Part shown: positions 1 through 10,521 of the stretch, one piece after another | Layout: each line of letters starts with the position of its first letter | Numbering within the stretch: position 1 is the first letter of the stretch | The notes under the pieces: generated by a model | What the model saw: the letters and a program-made list of their open reading frames with translations, nothing else | Database searches by the model: none | Told to the model about the DNA's origin: nothing | Position numbers and translations under genes: made by a program | Source: Linanthus parryae | Lineage: Eukaryota; Streptophyta; Magnoliopsida; Ericales; Polemoniaceae | Assembly (NCBI GenBank): GCA_023055425.1 | Contig: JALGPY010000009.1 | Location: 55,676,616-55,740,615, forward strand | Direction of reading: 5' to 3' | Length of the DNA: 64,000 bases

Positions 1-3000
1 CAATAATTGTGACTCTAAGGATTCTATTTGGGCGATTGGTTGCAGGAACACGAATCATGGAAAAGAAGAAAATCAAGAGCCGAGCAACAAAACAGGGTAA
101 ACACAAGAGGATTGTAAAATGGGCACCGATCCTGAAAACAGAGAATCGGAAAGCATAGAGGAAGAGATTAGAGACCCTAAGCACAAAGACATCATAATGG
201 AGTCTGAGAAAGAGGAGGAAAGCTGTTCATTCAAAGTGGCGCGCATCGGCAGAAAAATGGCTGAAAAACCAAAAGAAATCGAAGAAGCCTTTGAGGAATG
301 TGAAGAAGATTGTGAAGAGATTAAGAAGATTGAAGAGTTCAATAAAAAGAATCCACTGAAACCGAAGATCTTTATACCAAGGAGTTTGAAGCAGATAATT
401 GCTAGGCCTTTCGCCAACACCTTGATTGTCAAATTATTGGGCAGAACAGTTGGATTCAAGGTTTTTCAAGAAAGAATCCTGAAGCTGTGGAAGCCCTCTC
501 GAACCTGCAGATTCAGGGATATGCTGGATGGGTTCTATATCATTGATTTTGAAGACAAAGAAGATATGAAAAAGGTTCTAACAGGAGGACCTTGGATCGT
601 TCTCGACCACTACCTCACGGTAAGGAGATGGGAACCGAATTTTAAACCGTCGAGTACACATCGATTTAAAATCGCCGTGTGGATACGACTACCTCAACTA
701 CCGGCGGAGTATTATTATGATCTGAGTCTTGAAGATCATATCAAATCAATTCGGTGATCATATTAAAAACGACATAGTTACGGTGAAAGGCACACATATT
801 AGATACGCTCGTATTTGTGTTAATGTCGATATTACTAGCCCTCTTATAACTGAGTTTACGATATGAAATCATAGCTATAGAGTCACGTATGAACATATAT
901 ACAATGTGTGCTTTAATTGTGGAAAGATTGGGCATAGGATAGATTGGTGTCCTCTCAAACAAAGAAACAACCACAATGATCAGGCGACGACGCCGGAGAA
1001 GATGATCGCCAATTTCACCGGCAGAAATACTGCAGAGAACAGCCAACGGTCGAATGCCAATTACGAGACGGGTCAGAACTCTAACAGGTCGGATCATCAA
1101 CGGTCTGGTAAAGAGACAGTGGGCCAAGGAGATTGGACTCAAGGAAAGGGTGTTAATAGGCCCAATAACAGAAACAACCAGCCCAAAAAGAATATTAGCT
1201 CTAACTTTAACCAAAATCGATTTGGGCCTTTAGCAGAGCCCAATACCAGTAGGCATAAACAACAAAAGGCCCAAACGGCTTATAATCCCACAGGAAAAAT
1301 GTTCCCATCGATCCTTCAGAACCCTAATGGACTCCTTCACCCCCGCTGATAACCGAACAGCGAAATACAGAGAAAAAGGAGAGACCTCGTTCTCTGGGAA
1401 GAACACATAGAGAGATGGGCTCGTGGTTTCTGAGGATACAGAGATTCGGTCAGAAAATGAGATGGAAGTAACATAAATGAAAGATCAAGGAAAGCTGATG
1501 AACAATGGAGTAAAGAGGAAGATATGAGATCTGAATCAGAGATTCAGATTCTTTCAATGGAAGAAAATAAGAGAAAGGATTTGATGGACGGAGAAGATAA
1601 AGGTAAGATTGATGGGATTGGCTCTCTCTCTCTCACGGCAAGCTGTTTGATGCCCGAAACAAAGAGACACAACTTCATAAAAGGCAATTCAACAGCAAGA
1701 AAACAGAGAACATAAATTTCACTGCTTCTCCTTACTCCACCTCTCTTAATTCTCTAAGCCTTCATTCGAACTCTGGAAATGGTTGAGGAAGTGATGACAC
1801 CTCTGATGGACACCCCAGTTTCATTCTTATGGGACTCATCGGAGAAGAATCATGAGGTGATGGGGTTACCATGGCAGAGGAAAGAAGCGATCTTGACGGT
1901 TCGGATGAATCAGCTGGTCTCAAGGAGAGAGGCGATCAAGCATTTGATTTACTTCGAGGAGACGAGAACGCCGGTCCAGAAATGGGTACAGAAGCTGGAT
2001 CGGTATCTTCGGGAGCCCCCTTATTTTGATCACGACAAGTTTGCAATGTCTTTAAAAATCCTTGATTGGAATTGTCGCAGTGCGGGAAACCTTTACGTTT
2101 GAAAGTACGTTTCGTGAGCTTCTTCGGAGTCACAAGTTTCAGATTTGTGTTTTGATTGAACCAAAAGTTCCCATATCTTCTATGGGGGATTTTTTCAATA
2201 ATCAGAACTTTACGGGTAGTTCTCTTCTGATCCGGATGGTAGAAAGGGGGGAATTTCGCTCTTATGTGACCCCGAGAAAGCTACGGTTACTACCCATAAG
2301 GAACAAGTACGCCGATTAAGTGTTATCGGCGGTGTATAAGAGTCCCACTCCGTTGGTTAGAGAGAAACTCTGGAATGATCTTGAAGACGAGATGGGAGAT
2401 TCGGACGAGCCGTGGATGGTGGCGGGGAATTTCAACGACTTCAGTAGCATCAACGAAATGAGGAGCTTTTCGAAAAATGATTCTACTGGCTATATGCTCA
2501 AGTTTCGGGAGAATTTGAACCGTTGCAATTTGATGGATTTGGGAAGCAATGGGCCTAACCTCACCTGGGCTAATAACAGGGCCGGGCTAGCCAATTATAT
2601 GGTGAGTCTTGACAAAGCTTGTAGTAATGCCAACTGGAGGATTCAGCACCCGGAGGCGACTGTGAGGAACCTTCCTAGGACTTATTCCGATCAGGCATCC
2701 ATTCTTATCAACGTGGACGGTATGGATTCCCCTTCCCCTCGTGTTAAAAATTTTAAATTTGAGATGGCTTGGATGCTTGATAATGATTTTATGTTTATAG
2801 ATAAAACTTGGAATGAACTTGCCTATCTTGACTTAATTCCTAAATCTGAAAAGCTTTCTACGAGTATTTAGGACCGGTGCAAAACTAACATGGGTAATAT
2901 TTTTAGAAATAAAATATGGGTGTTAGGAAGAATTGAAGGTGTTCAAAAATCTCATAGTATCAAGTATACACATAACCTTTACCTTCTTGAAAAAGAGATG

Positions 3001-5934
3001 GTTCCTAAGTACAATGTTATTCTTAATCAGGAAGAGCTCCTTTGGAAACAAAATTCCAAGAGTAACTTTATCTGTCACAGTGATAGGATCACAAATTTTT
3101 GCCACCTTTCTACTATCATCAAAATGAAGCGTAAAGAGATCTTGGTGCTTAAAAACAATGAGGGGGAGTGGATTGAGGATCCGTCTATTCTAAAGGAGAT
3201 GGTCAATAATTATTTTATGGATCTTTTCTCGGCTGACCCTCTGGATGATGTGGTTTTGAATTATCACTGGGGGAATGAGTTCTGCCCTAGGATTGCGACC
3301 GAGGACCTAGGTATGATTAGCAATAATTTTACCCTTGAATAAGTTAAAAATGCCTTTTGGGACATTAACAATAACAAGTCTCCAGGAATTGACGGTTTTA
3401 ACGCGAGTTTTTATAAGAATTACTGGAATAGTGTTGGTGGGATGTGTATTAATTAATCACTAAGTGTTTTGCTAACGGCTGTATTCCTCATAACATTAAC
3501 AGAATGCTGATTTGTTTGATCCCTAAATGTGACAACCGTGAAACTATCAAGCAATTTAGGCCTATTAGTCTCTGTAATGTTCTCTACAAAGGGATCACCA
3601 ACTGTGCGGTGAATAAAATTAGACCTATCCTTAACAAGATTGTGGGCCCTTTCCAAAGCAGCTTCCTTCCAAGAAGATCCACCAAAGGTAATATCATTAT
3701 CACCCAGGAGATTATTCACACCCTCAAGACTAGGAAAGATAAGACGGGTGGCAAGATTATTAAAATTGATCTTGAAAAGGCGTATGATAAGCTTTCTTGG
3801 GTTTTCATCAAAGAGACTTTGATTTTTTTTGGTTTTCCCCACATCCTTATTAACCTGAATACCTGATTATGGATTGTGTGACTAGTGACAACACTGCGAT
3901 TATTTGGAACGGGGAAGTGCTCCCTGAATTCAAAACTAGGATATGTTTAAGACAAAACGGTCCTCTTTCAGCTTACCTATTTGTGCTTTGTATGGAAAGA
4001 CTTTCTCATAAAATTGTTGAACATGTCCATGATAAAAAGTGGATTGGGATTAAAGCTTCGAGAAATGGCCCGATCATATCTCATTTGTTCTATGTGGATG
4101 ATCTTATGTTTTTTGGTAAATGTGACGACATTACCGGCAAAACCATGAGCATGACCGGCCTTACTATCAATACTTCCAAATCTAAAGTGTTTCTTTCCAA
4201 AAACACTAGCAGAAATATTAGAAACAAAGTCAAGAATGTTGTTGGTATGACTGAAACCACTGATCTAGGGAAATATTTGGGTATTAATCTTGTTCATGGG
4301 AAATTCAACAAATCTAGTGTGGAGGAGATCATTTCTAAAATGAATTCTAAGCTCTCGGTTTGGGCCAGCGAAATAGAGTTACCCTTTGCAAAAGTGTTCT
4401 TTCTACTCTGCCGTCCTATACTATGCAAATTCTCCCGTTGCCCATTGCTACTTCGAAGAATATTGATAAATCCGTATGGATTTTATTTGGGGCGACACTG
4501 ATATTAAAAAGAAAGTGCATCTGGTTAAGTGGGATATCTCCCTAAAGAAAAAGGGGGTCTTGGTCTTAGAAATGCTAGGTTTCAAAACATGGCTCTCATT
4601 GATAAACTTGGATGGGGGGTTAGTTTTGAGAATTCTATTTGGTGCAACGTTCTTAGAAACAAATATCTTAGGGGATCTTATCTAGGTAGGCTAAAAAGAA
4701 AGGGAATTCCTCCCCTATTTGGAGAGGCATTCTCAACACCAAGAAATATATTGAAAACAACACCAAGTGGAATGTCGGGAACGGTGACAATATTTCTGTT
4801 TGGTATGATTGGTGGTGTGGTGACAAGGCTCTTGGACCTCCGAATGATAGTAGTTTTAATTACATGAAAGTTGCGGATTTGATTAATGAGGATTTAAACT
4901 GGAACATCGATCCTACCATCAATTGTATCTCCGATGAGATGGAGAAAGATATTCTTAGCACAATTATTCCCTCTTTGAGTCCGCCGGAGAACTCCCCTTT
5001 TTGCGAAGGATCCAATGCTGGATCCTTCTTTTTCTCCGCTGCCTATAATGCTATTACAGACGATTGCAATCATTGTGAGAGCATTAGGGAAGGAGATTGG
5101 ATAAGGTTATAGTAACTTATAGTTCCAAATAAAATTATCCATTTTTCTTGGACTGTTCTTCATGGTAAAATCCTTACTAATGCTAATAGAAAGAGAAGAG
5201 GCATGACGATGGTTGATTCTTGTAATATTTTTAATGAGGATTGTGAAGTTATTAACCACCTTTTCCGCAAGTGTAGGAAAGTTAAAGGGATTTGGGATAA
5301 AATTTGGTATCCTAATTGGATCAATATTGACATAAATACCAGCGTCACTGATTGGATCCTCAAAAACATCAAAAAGAAAGACAAAGTGGGTGAGTTTGAG
5401 CATAACATTTTTTTTGTTGTTACGATGTGGAATATTTGGATTAGAAGAAACAACAAAGTGTTTAATGATTCCCTTGATACTGACATTGTTTTTATGCAGA
5501 TTATCATAAAGCAGTCTCAGCTCATCCAGGGAGCTTTCAATTCTAAACTCAATCTTGTCAATTTCAATTTTGGTTTGTTCAAGTCTCATTGGAACCTCCC
5601 TATTGCATGTCAATTCAAGTTGAATATTTATGGATGCGTCAGGATGGATAACAATAGAGCAGGAATTGGAGGAATCTTCAGAAACAACAATGGAGATTGG
5701 AAGCTTGGATTTATATGAAGAATCAGAGGAGGATGCACTAGCCTGGAATGTGAGATCTGGAGCATATACATAGGTCTTATTGTTGCCTACACCAATAACT
5801 GGATCAACATGGAGATTGAGAGCGACTGTGAGGAGGCGGTGAGAATCTTCCTAGGAGAAGTGAAAGGACCTACGTCTATGAATGCACAAATCAACGATGG
5901 GAAGATTTTATTTTACGTTGAATTGAAAAAAAAA
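1..5934 (+). mobile_element. LINE-A, decayed L1-type non-LTR retrotransposon
   Basis: The segment has the plant L1 order: ORF1 with DUF4283-like and CCHC regions, then ORF2 with endonuclease, reverse transcriptase, zf-RVT-like and RNase H-like parts. It ends in a 9-A tract at 5926-5934. The 5' edge may lie outside the window. Many stops and frameshifts show an old, inactive copy. No target-site duplication could be tested because the left flank is missing. Confidence 0.85.
119..1349 (+). pseudogene. LINE-A ORF1 (DUF4283 plus zinc knuckle), broken
   Basis: The ORF1 product is a nucleic-acid-binding chaperone expected to coat LINE RNA. An acidic, charged N-terminus is followed at about residues 105-190 by a DUF4283-like segment containing the typical GGPWIV and LTVRRWEP patterns. 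The frame stops at 757 and resumes in another frame, where a CCHC knuckle (CFNCGKIGHRIDWC, 906-947) is preceded by an in-frame stop near 866. An Asn/Gln-rich tail follows to 1349. The start at 119 is the first Met of the long frame. At least one frameshift and one stop separate the two domains, so the gene is a relic. About 700 bp without a clear domain separates it from ORF2. Confidence 0.8.
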
Positions 5935-5940
5935 GTATAA
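2046..5940 (+). pseudogene. LINE-A ORF2 (endonuclease, RT, RNase H), heavily broken
   Basis: ORF2 normally nicks target DNA and copies the LINE RNA. The N-terminus (MSLKILDWNCRSAGN, 2046) matches the start of the EEP endonuclease. Endonuclease pieces continue through 2320-2871, with AGNFNDFSS in place of the canonical GDFN. RT pieces lie at 3504-3866 (FRPISLCN, then IDLEKAYDKLSW) and 3869-4501, where the catalytic box reads YVDD rather than the FADD usual for plant L1 elements. A zf-RVT-like stretch lies near 5110-5330 and an RNase H start at about 5580-5730. Numerous stops and frame changes split it into more than ten ORFs. The RNase H end is missing before the A tract. Confidence 0.8.
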
Positions 5941-6324
5941 ATTTTTCACCTTTTGCAACATAAATGAAAAATACATCAAATCACACCGCCACATCCACCC
6001 AACTACAGTTCACCCAAAGTTCAGGACAACTTAGATATTTTGGTAGAAGCTCATCACTTCGACATGCAAGGATATAAATACGAGTTGCAATTACGTATTC
6101 GACCTGAATAAACCTTGATAAAGCTTCATATTTTCACTTTCATTAATTCATACGAGGGGATTGGAGGATTTTTGCAAGAATTTATCATTTTTAGCCAGCT
6201 TATGTGTCCATCACAGTAAACTTTAAAGGTTTTTCGAATGGAGATTTCGCAGAGATCAATTGGCAACAACTGGAGATAAATTGTCTTGAAGATGATCATA
6301 ATCCAGTAGCGAGTTTTTCTGAAG
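5935..6324. other. Spacer without recognisable gene
   Basis: This AT-rich stretch between LINE-A and the fold-back repeat has no ORF of note and no recognised element ends. Confidence 0.6.
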
Positions 6325-6705
6325 TGAAATATTTGATTGGGCGGGAAGATAATATATCAAATCTGTGATTGACGCATTTACTGAACATACCTTAAATGGA
6401 GGCTAAATTCGTGGGTAATGAAGAGTGCTGGTTTTTAAACAAAATATGAGATGAACGGTTGAGATTTGGACTGGAGGGGGGCTGTAGGAGAATGGACCCG
6501 TCCAGTCCAAATCTCAACCGTTCATCTCATATTTTGTTTAAAAACGCCCCCGTCCTGTCCAAATTTCAACCGTTCATCTCATATTTTGTTTAAAAACCAA
6601 CACTCTTCATTACCCACGAATTTAGCCTCCATTTAAGGTATGTTTCAGCAAATGCTTCAATCACAGATTTGTGATATTTTCTTCCCGCCCAATCAGATAT
6701 TTCAT
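6325..6705. repeat. Long fold-back (inverted) repeat, loop 27 nt
   Basis: The left arm (about 6325-6474) is nearly the reverse complement of the right arm (about 6502-6705), with loop 6475-6501. The inner arm ends are GACTGG and CCAGTC. The right arm is longer because a segment of about 41 bp is duplicated in tandem within it (6505-6544 and 6557-6597, starting GTCCAAAT and ending TTTAAAAA). Arms of about 150 bp would form a strong hairpin RNA if transcribed. No flanking duplication was found, so this could be a fold-back transposon, a MITE pair or a local inverted duplication. Confidence 0.8.
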
Positions 6706-7014
6706 TCCAGAGAATTCGTCATTTTTCTCTCTTGCAAGAGTTGATATTTCAGCAAGTATATGTTTGGATGCATATTTTCATTTTGCGTCTTATCATTTTT
6801 TTAAATTTTTTGGTTGGGATAGTGCCCCCGGACACGGGCAACCCCCTAGTGACATATAAATTGAGACGGTGGAAGGAGTTTGTATATAGCTAGACGGGCT
6901 TGTTCTTTGTTGGCATGTCTTATGTTGACAAGGGGGTTGCATAATCGAATAAAGTAAACATAGTTGGACCTAACAGATAAATTTTGTGCTTACACTAATA
7001 ATTAGAAACAGCGG
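6706..7014. other. Spacer, no gene seen
   Basis: No coding signal is visible. A short inverted match (GCAACCCCCTAGT at about 6839 and its near complement at about 6932) brackets about 90 bp, which is too weak to name an element. Confidence 0.5.
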
Positions 7015-7920
7015 TTCTCTGCCTTCTCTAGAGAGAGAAAGTGAGAAAGAGAGAGAGAGAGAGAGTACTCCTTCTGACGTGTGAGTTAAGCGGTCTTGCT
7101 CCGACAAGTTTCTTCTGCCCTATCCTCTTCAACCCTCTCTTCTACATATCCTTCAATTCCAGTCTCTGAGAGCACCGCCGGGCTCGCCGTCGCCGCTCCT
7201 CCTGGAGGCGAACCCCCCCTCCTTTTGCTCTTTGATCATTGTTCTTCTTTTCTTGTTTCTCCTTTTCAGATCTGAGCATAAAGCTCTCCATATGTGGGCT
7301 TTCATCGGAGGTTAGTGATCTTTCTCAGAAGATGTGGTGTTGGGGCCTGAGATTTGTGCCGCCCTTGTTCAAGAACCACCTTACCCTTCACCATCTTCTT
7401 CATATTTTCCGATATGTGATGAGCCCCTTCACCTGATTCTCCGGTCCAGATCTTTTAGCAATGTTATGGGGCCGATTTGTTCAAGGGTGGATTTTTACAA
7501 GAGCTTTCATGGATGTTTCTGCAAGAGGTCTTCATTTGGATGTTTTTAATTGTTTGCTGCAGGAGGTTATTTATGAAGGACAATGTGGAAGATGTTTTGA
7601 AGCTTATTCTCGACTTCGTGCAGTGAGTTTCCGGTGGTGTTTCACTGGCCGGAGGGGCAAAGGTGACTCCGGTTGTTTCCTCCTCTCTGTTTTGGAAAAC
7701 TCAAAAGTCGGTAGAGTGATGGTGCCCAATTTTCAAGATGCATTGGAAATGTCCACTGCTTTTGTTTTTTATTATATCTTTTGCTCTTTTTCGAGCATGA
7801 CATTTTCTTCAGAGTTGGTGGGATGTACCACTCTGCTTTTGTTTACCAGATGTTTTACGGTCTCGTATTGGCTGTGATAGTCGTTCTCTTTAATGGAAGC
7901 TTCAGATTTCGATAAAAAAA
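7015..7920 (+). mobile_element. Candidate non-autonomous LINE-like retroposon
   Basis: The segment begins with a GA-rich leader (7027-7064), passes through a GC-rich CT-biased region resembling a 5' leader, and ends in a short A tract (7914-7920). Its last 60 bp contain TTGGCTGTGATAG followed by a T-rich stretch and TTTAATGGAAG. LINE-D, read on its own strand, ends with the same motif order (GGCTGTGATAG, then TTTCTTAATGAAA and poly(A)). Several ORFs of 60-140 codons exist, but none shows a known domain. A clear duplication at both ends was not found. Inference: a LINE-mobilised non-autonomous element or a deleted LINE. Confidence 0.45.
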
Positions 7921-8639
7921 CAGATACATGTTGTAGCACAAACACGAACACACACGAAAAATACTAAAATAAAAATATGATACACTTTTAATTCTTTTCT
8001 TGATTCCTTAAAGCTGACAATTAAAACTGTTTAAATAGAAATACGCAACCCTAATCTAGACAGTTCGACCTAACGGGACCGGGAAAGAACCGTTAAAGAA
8101 AATCCGGTCTAATTATTTAACTAATTAACTAAATAAAATAAATAATTAACAACTAATACTAAATAAATAATATTAATAACGATAATAATCATACGATTGA
8201 CCCCTATTAGATTGATGAATTGGAATATCCGACCATGAATTCTTGCAACTGTGGAATTTGAAGATGTGATGCGCTCTCTGTTTATTGTAATTGAAAATTC
8301 AAAAGAAAAGGAAAATTGTCCACAATGGTTAATTTACCAATGGCGTGTGCTATCATTTTCCCATGAACTTGTCCTCTGTGAGAAGTTTGCTATGAGGCAG
8401 TTTTCAGTTTTACACCATGATCATCACATGTCTTGGTAGATTTCAACTCTACATTTGGCATTTCGAATGAATGATCCTGAAAACACTCCTCTTGATTGAA
8501 CACAGATACTGATAAATATGGGAGTAATGCTACAAAATGAATAAATAAGATGTATGAACCTAAAATACAATTAATTCAGTTTGTGAAATTGTAGTTTCCT
8601 CCAATATTTCACTAGTTCTGTTTGCAATTGATAAGACCT
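7921..8639. other. AT-rich spacer
   Basis: This very AT-rich sequence (for example 8120-8200, runs of TAAATAA and AATTAAC) has no credible gene. A 62-codon ORF at 8251-8439 has no recognisable domain. Confidence 0.55.
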
Positions 8640-9369
8640 ACCATTACTTGCTATTCTTTTATCAATGCTCATTTGTCGATAAAAAGAGCAATATGTAAAA
8701 CACAGTCACATCAATGACATTTTTTAATTCGTAGTCATGGATAATGTCCCTGGACTACTTGACCACATCCAGATTGTCACATTCCAGAGACGCAATTTTC
8801 CATTTTTGATTTGCAGTGAATTTCATCCCAGCAAGCACACCATCAAGCTCAGCTTCAAACACTGAGATGGCCATTAACCTTCCCATAAAACCTTTAATCC
8901 AGTCCCCTTTGTCATTTTTGGCAATTCCTCCAAAGCTAGCATGCGTGGCACCATTGATCCAGCTACCATCAACATTGTTTTTAATAGTACCTATAGAGGA
9001 GTTGACTAATGAGTTAATCTGTCCCAAACAGACCTATTACAAAAATCAAAATTGTTTTTCCCAACAGCTTTATTCAAACAGTTAGCATAGGAATGAATTT
9101 TAGCACATAGAGAAGTAATGGAGGAAGTGTGATTAAAATTAAATAAATAAAGGATCCAACAACTGGCAGTAAAAATGAAGGAAGCATGAATATGAGATAT
9201 CGGAAGGAGGTTACCTGAGAAGTTGTTCCTAATCCAGCTTACCAGATTCAAACCTTACCATGATCCCCACTAGCTTATTCCAAACCTGCAAGCTAACAGG
9301 GCAGTGGAGAAGGATGTGGAGTGTGTCTTCATAGTGGTGTTAAAATCCCTCTAGTGAATATGTTCTTGT
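8640..9369 (-). pseudogene. LINE-B 3' part: end of zf-RVT and RNase H domain
   Basis: Read on the minus strand, 9369 to about 9250 gives EDTLHILLHCPVSLQVWNKL, typical of the zf-RVT region of plant LINE ORF2. RNase H follows at 9027-8755 (VDGSW, ASFGGIAKNDKGDW, EAELDGVLAG, LECDN). Non-coding 3' sequence follows to about 8640. The zf-RVT domain is cut at 9369 by copia-1 and resumes at 16044. The outer 3' boundary is approximate because no poly(A) is visible. Confidence 0.8.
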
Positions 9370-9935
9370 TGTTGGAAAAAACAATATTTTGGGTCGACTT
9401 ATAACCCGATTTACGACAAGTCGGGTTAACGGTTTGGGAAACCGAAAGTTGCTATGGAATCCTTGCGAATAGGAGATAATCCTACCACTTTGTTTCGCCC
9501 AAAATAGTGTTCGGATGAATGAAAAATTCATGTGTGAAAGTGGGATGTAGAGATGTTGGAAACACTTGAAGAAAAGTGTCCCACATCTTCATATAGAACA
9601 ACAAAGTGTTGCATAAATAATTCAAGGTTGCACCTTAAGGGCACGCCCTTTGGGTGATACACATTTTGTGTAGGAGGGAGGACCTAGACAAAGGTTGAAC
9701 CACCACACGCGCGCCGCCGCCGCCGTCCGTCCGGCTGGCGAGGTGTGGGCTGATTTGTTAGTCAAGCCCATACTTAACTTTTTGGGCCCAAAAACAACTT
9801 TGGAATTAAATTTTCAGTCCAGACACATAACGAATTTTTGTTATTCAAACCGGAACGAATTTTCAAATTCAAAACTGAACGGTTGGAACCGTTATTGAAC
9901 TGTCACAAACGGTTACAACCGCTCTTCCAACACTG

Positions 9936-9945
9936 CTATAAATAG
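9936..9945 (+). promoter_or_regulatory. TATA box of copia-1 LTR
   Basis: CTATAAATAG lies in the 5' LTR and recurs at 15661-15670 in the 3' LTR. Transcription would start about 30 bp downstream, which places the following 300 bp in the leader. Just upstream are two inverted AACGGTT-type pairs that resemble Myb-binding sites. Confidence 0.7.
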
Positions 9946-10144
9946 CAGGCGTCCCCAACAGTTTTACTCACTTACCAGATTCCAGAAACCACACAGCACT
10001 TACCCAACAAACCCGTAGCCTTTTCCAGAGAGAGTTCCCATACCATTGTGGTTCGTAGGGTGCAGCGAGTGTACTGACAAACTGCACGGTGAGGCGATTA
10101 TCCTGCGAGGCGTTTGCTCCATAACAAGCAGTACCGTAAGGGGC

Positions 10145-10158
10145 AAATAAGCCTTAAG
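10145..10158 (+). promoter_or_regulatory. Leader arm complementary to the primer-binding position
   Basis: AAATAAGCCTTAAG in the LTR leader is the exact reverse complement of 10316-10329, just after the LTR end. The same 14 nt occur in the 3' LTR at about 15869-15882. It could act as an internal primer or as a structural arm. Confidence 0.6.
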
Positions 10159-10216
10159 GACATCGAGTCTATGCTCGAGATCGTCTCCGACTTAATCAGC
10201 AGATTCTCTATACTCT

Positions 10217-10519
10217 GTAAGTATTTATTTTCTGCATTTGTTTTACAGTTTCTTTTCTGTTTTATTCTCTTCTTCTTCCCTTCTTTCGGTCCAGTTTCGA
10301 TTGTTAGTCAACAATCTTAAGGCTTATTTTTTGTCGAAACTGGTTTTACCAAACTTCTATACTGCTTTATCAAATCTGTTCTTAATCTGAGAGTTTTAAT
10401 AGTACTCACAGATTACTGTTTTAACGAGTTTTTTATAGTACTTATTAAAACAGTGTTGCAAAGAGTTTTAATAGTACTCATTGCGTTACAGTTTCTGACT
10501 TTTGCTTTGCAAATTTCAG
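10217..10519 (+). other. Candidate leader intron of copia-1
   Basis: CTCT|GTAAGT at 10217 in the LTR and a pyrimidine-rich TTTGCAAATTTCAG ending at 10519 would form a 303-nt intron two bases before the gag ATG (10522). Splicing would remove the LTR end and the primer-binding position from the translated mRNA. This is inferred from splice consensus only. Confidence 0.4.
10316..10329 (+). promoter_or_regulatory. Non-canonical primer-binding site (self-complementary)
   Basis: Two nt after the 5' LTR end, where a copia element normally has TGGTATCAGAGC, the sequence is CTTAAGGCTTATTT. It has no TGG start and pairs perfectly with 10145-10158. The sequence is absent after the 3' LTR, so it belongs to the internal region. 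Confidence 0.55.
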
Positions 10520-10521
10520 CG

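Larger units (their letters stand above)
9370..10313 (+). repeat. Copia-1 5' LTR
   Basis: This is a direct repeat of 15031-16038, apart from the GC-rich deletion near 9733 and a few base changes. It holds paired AACGGTT/AACCGTT motifs (about 9877-9922), a TATA box and a GTAAGT donor-like site at 10217. Confidence 0.95.

Noticed and set aside
10243..10250. Alternative acceptor TTTTACAG for the copia-1 leader intron
   Set aside because: It would give an intron of about 34 nt; the acceptor at 10519 is more plausible.
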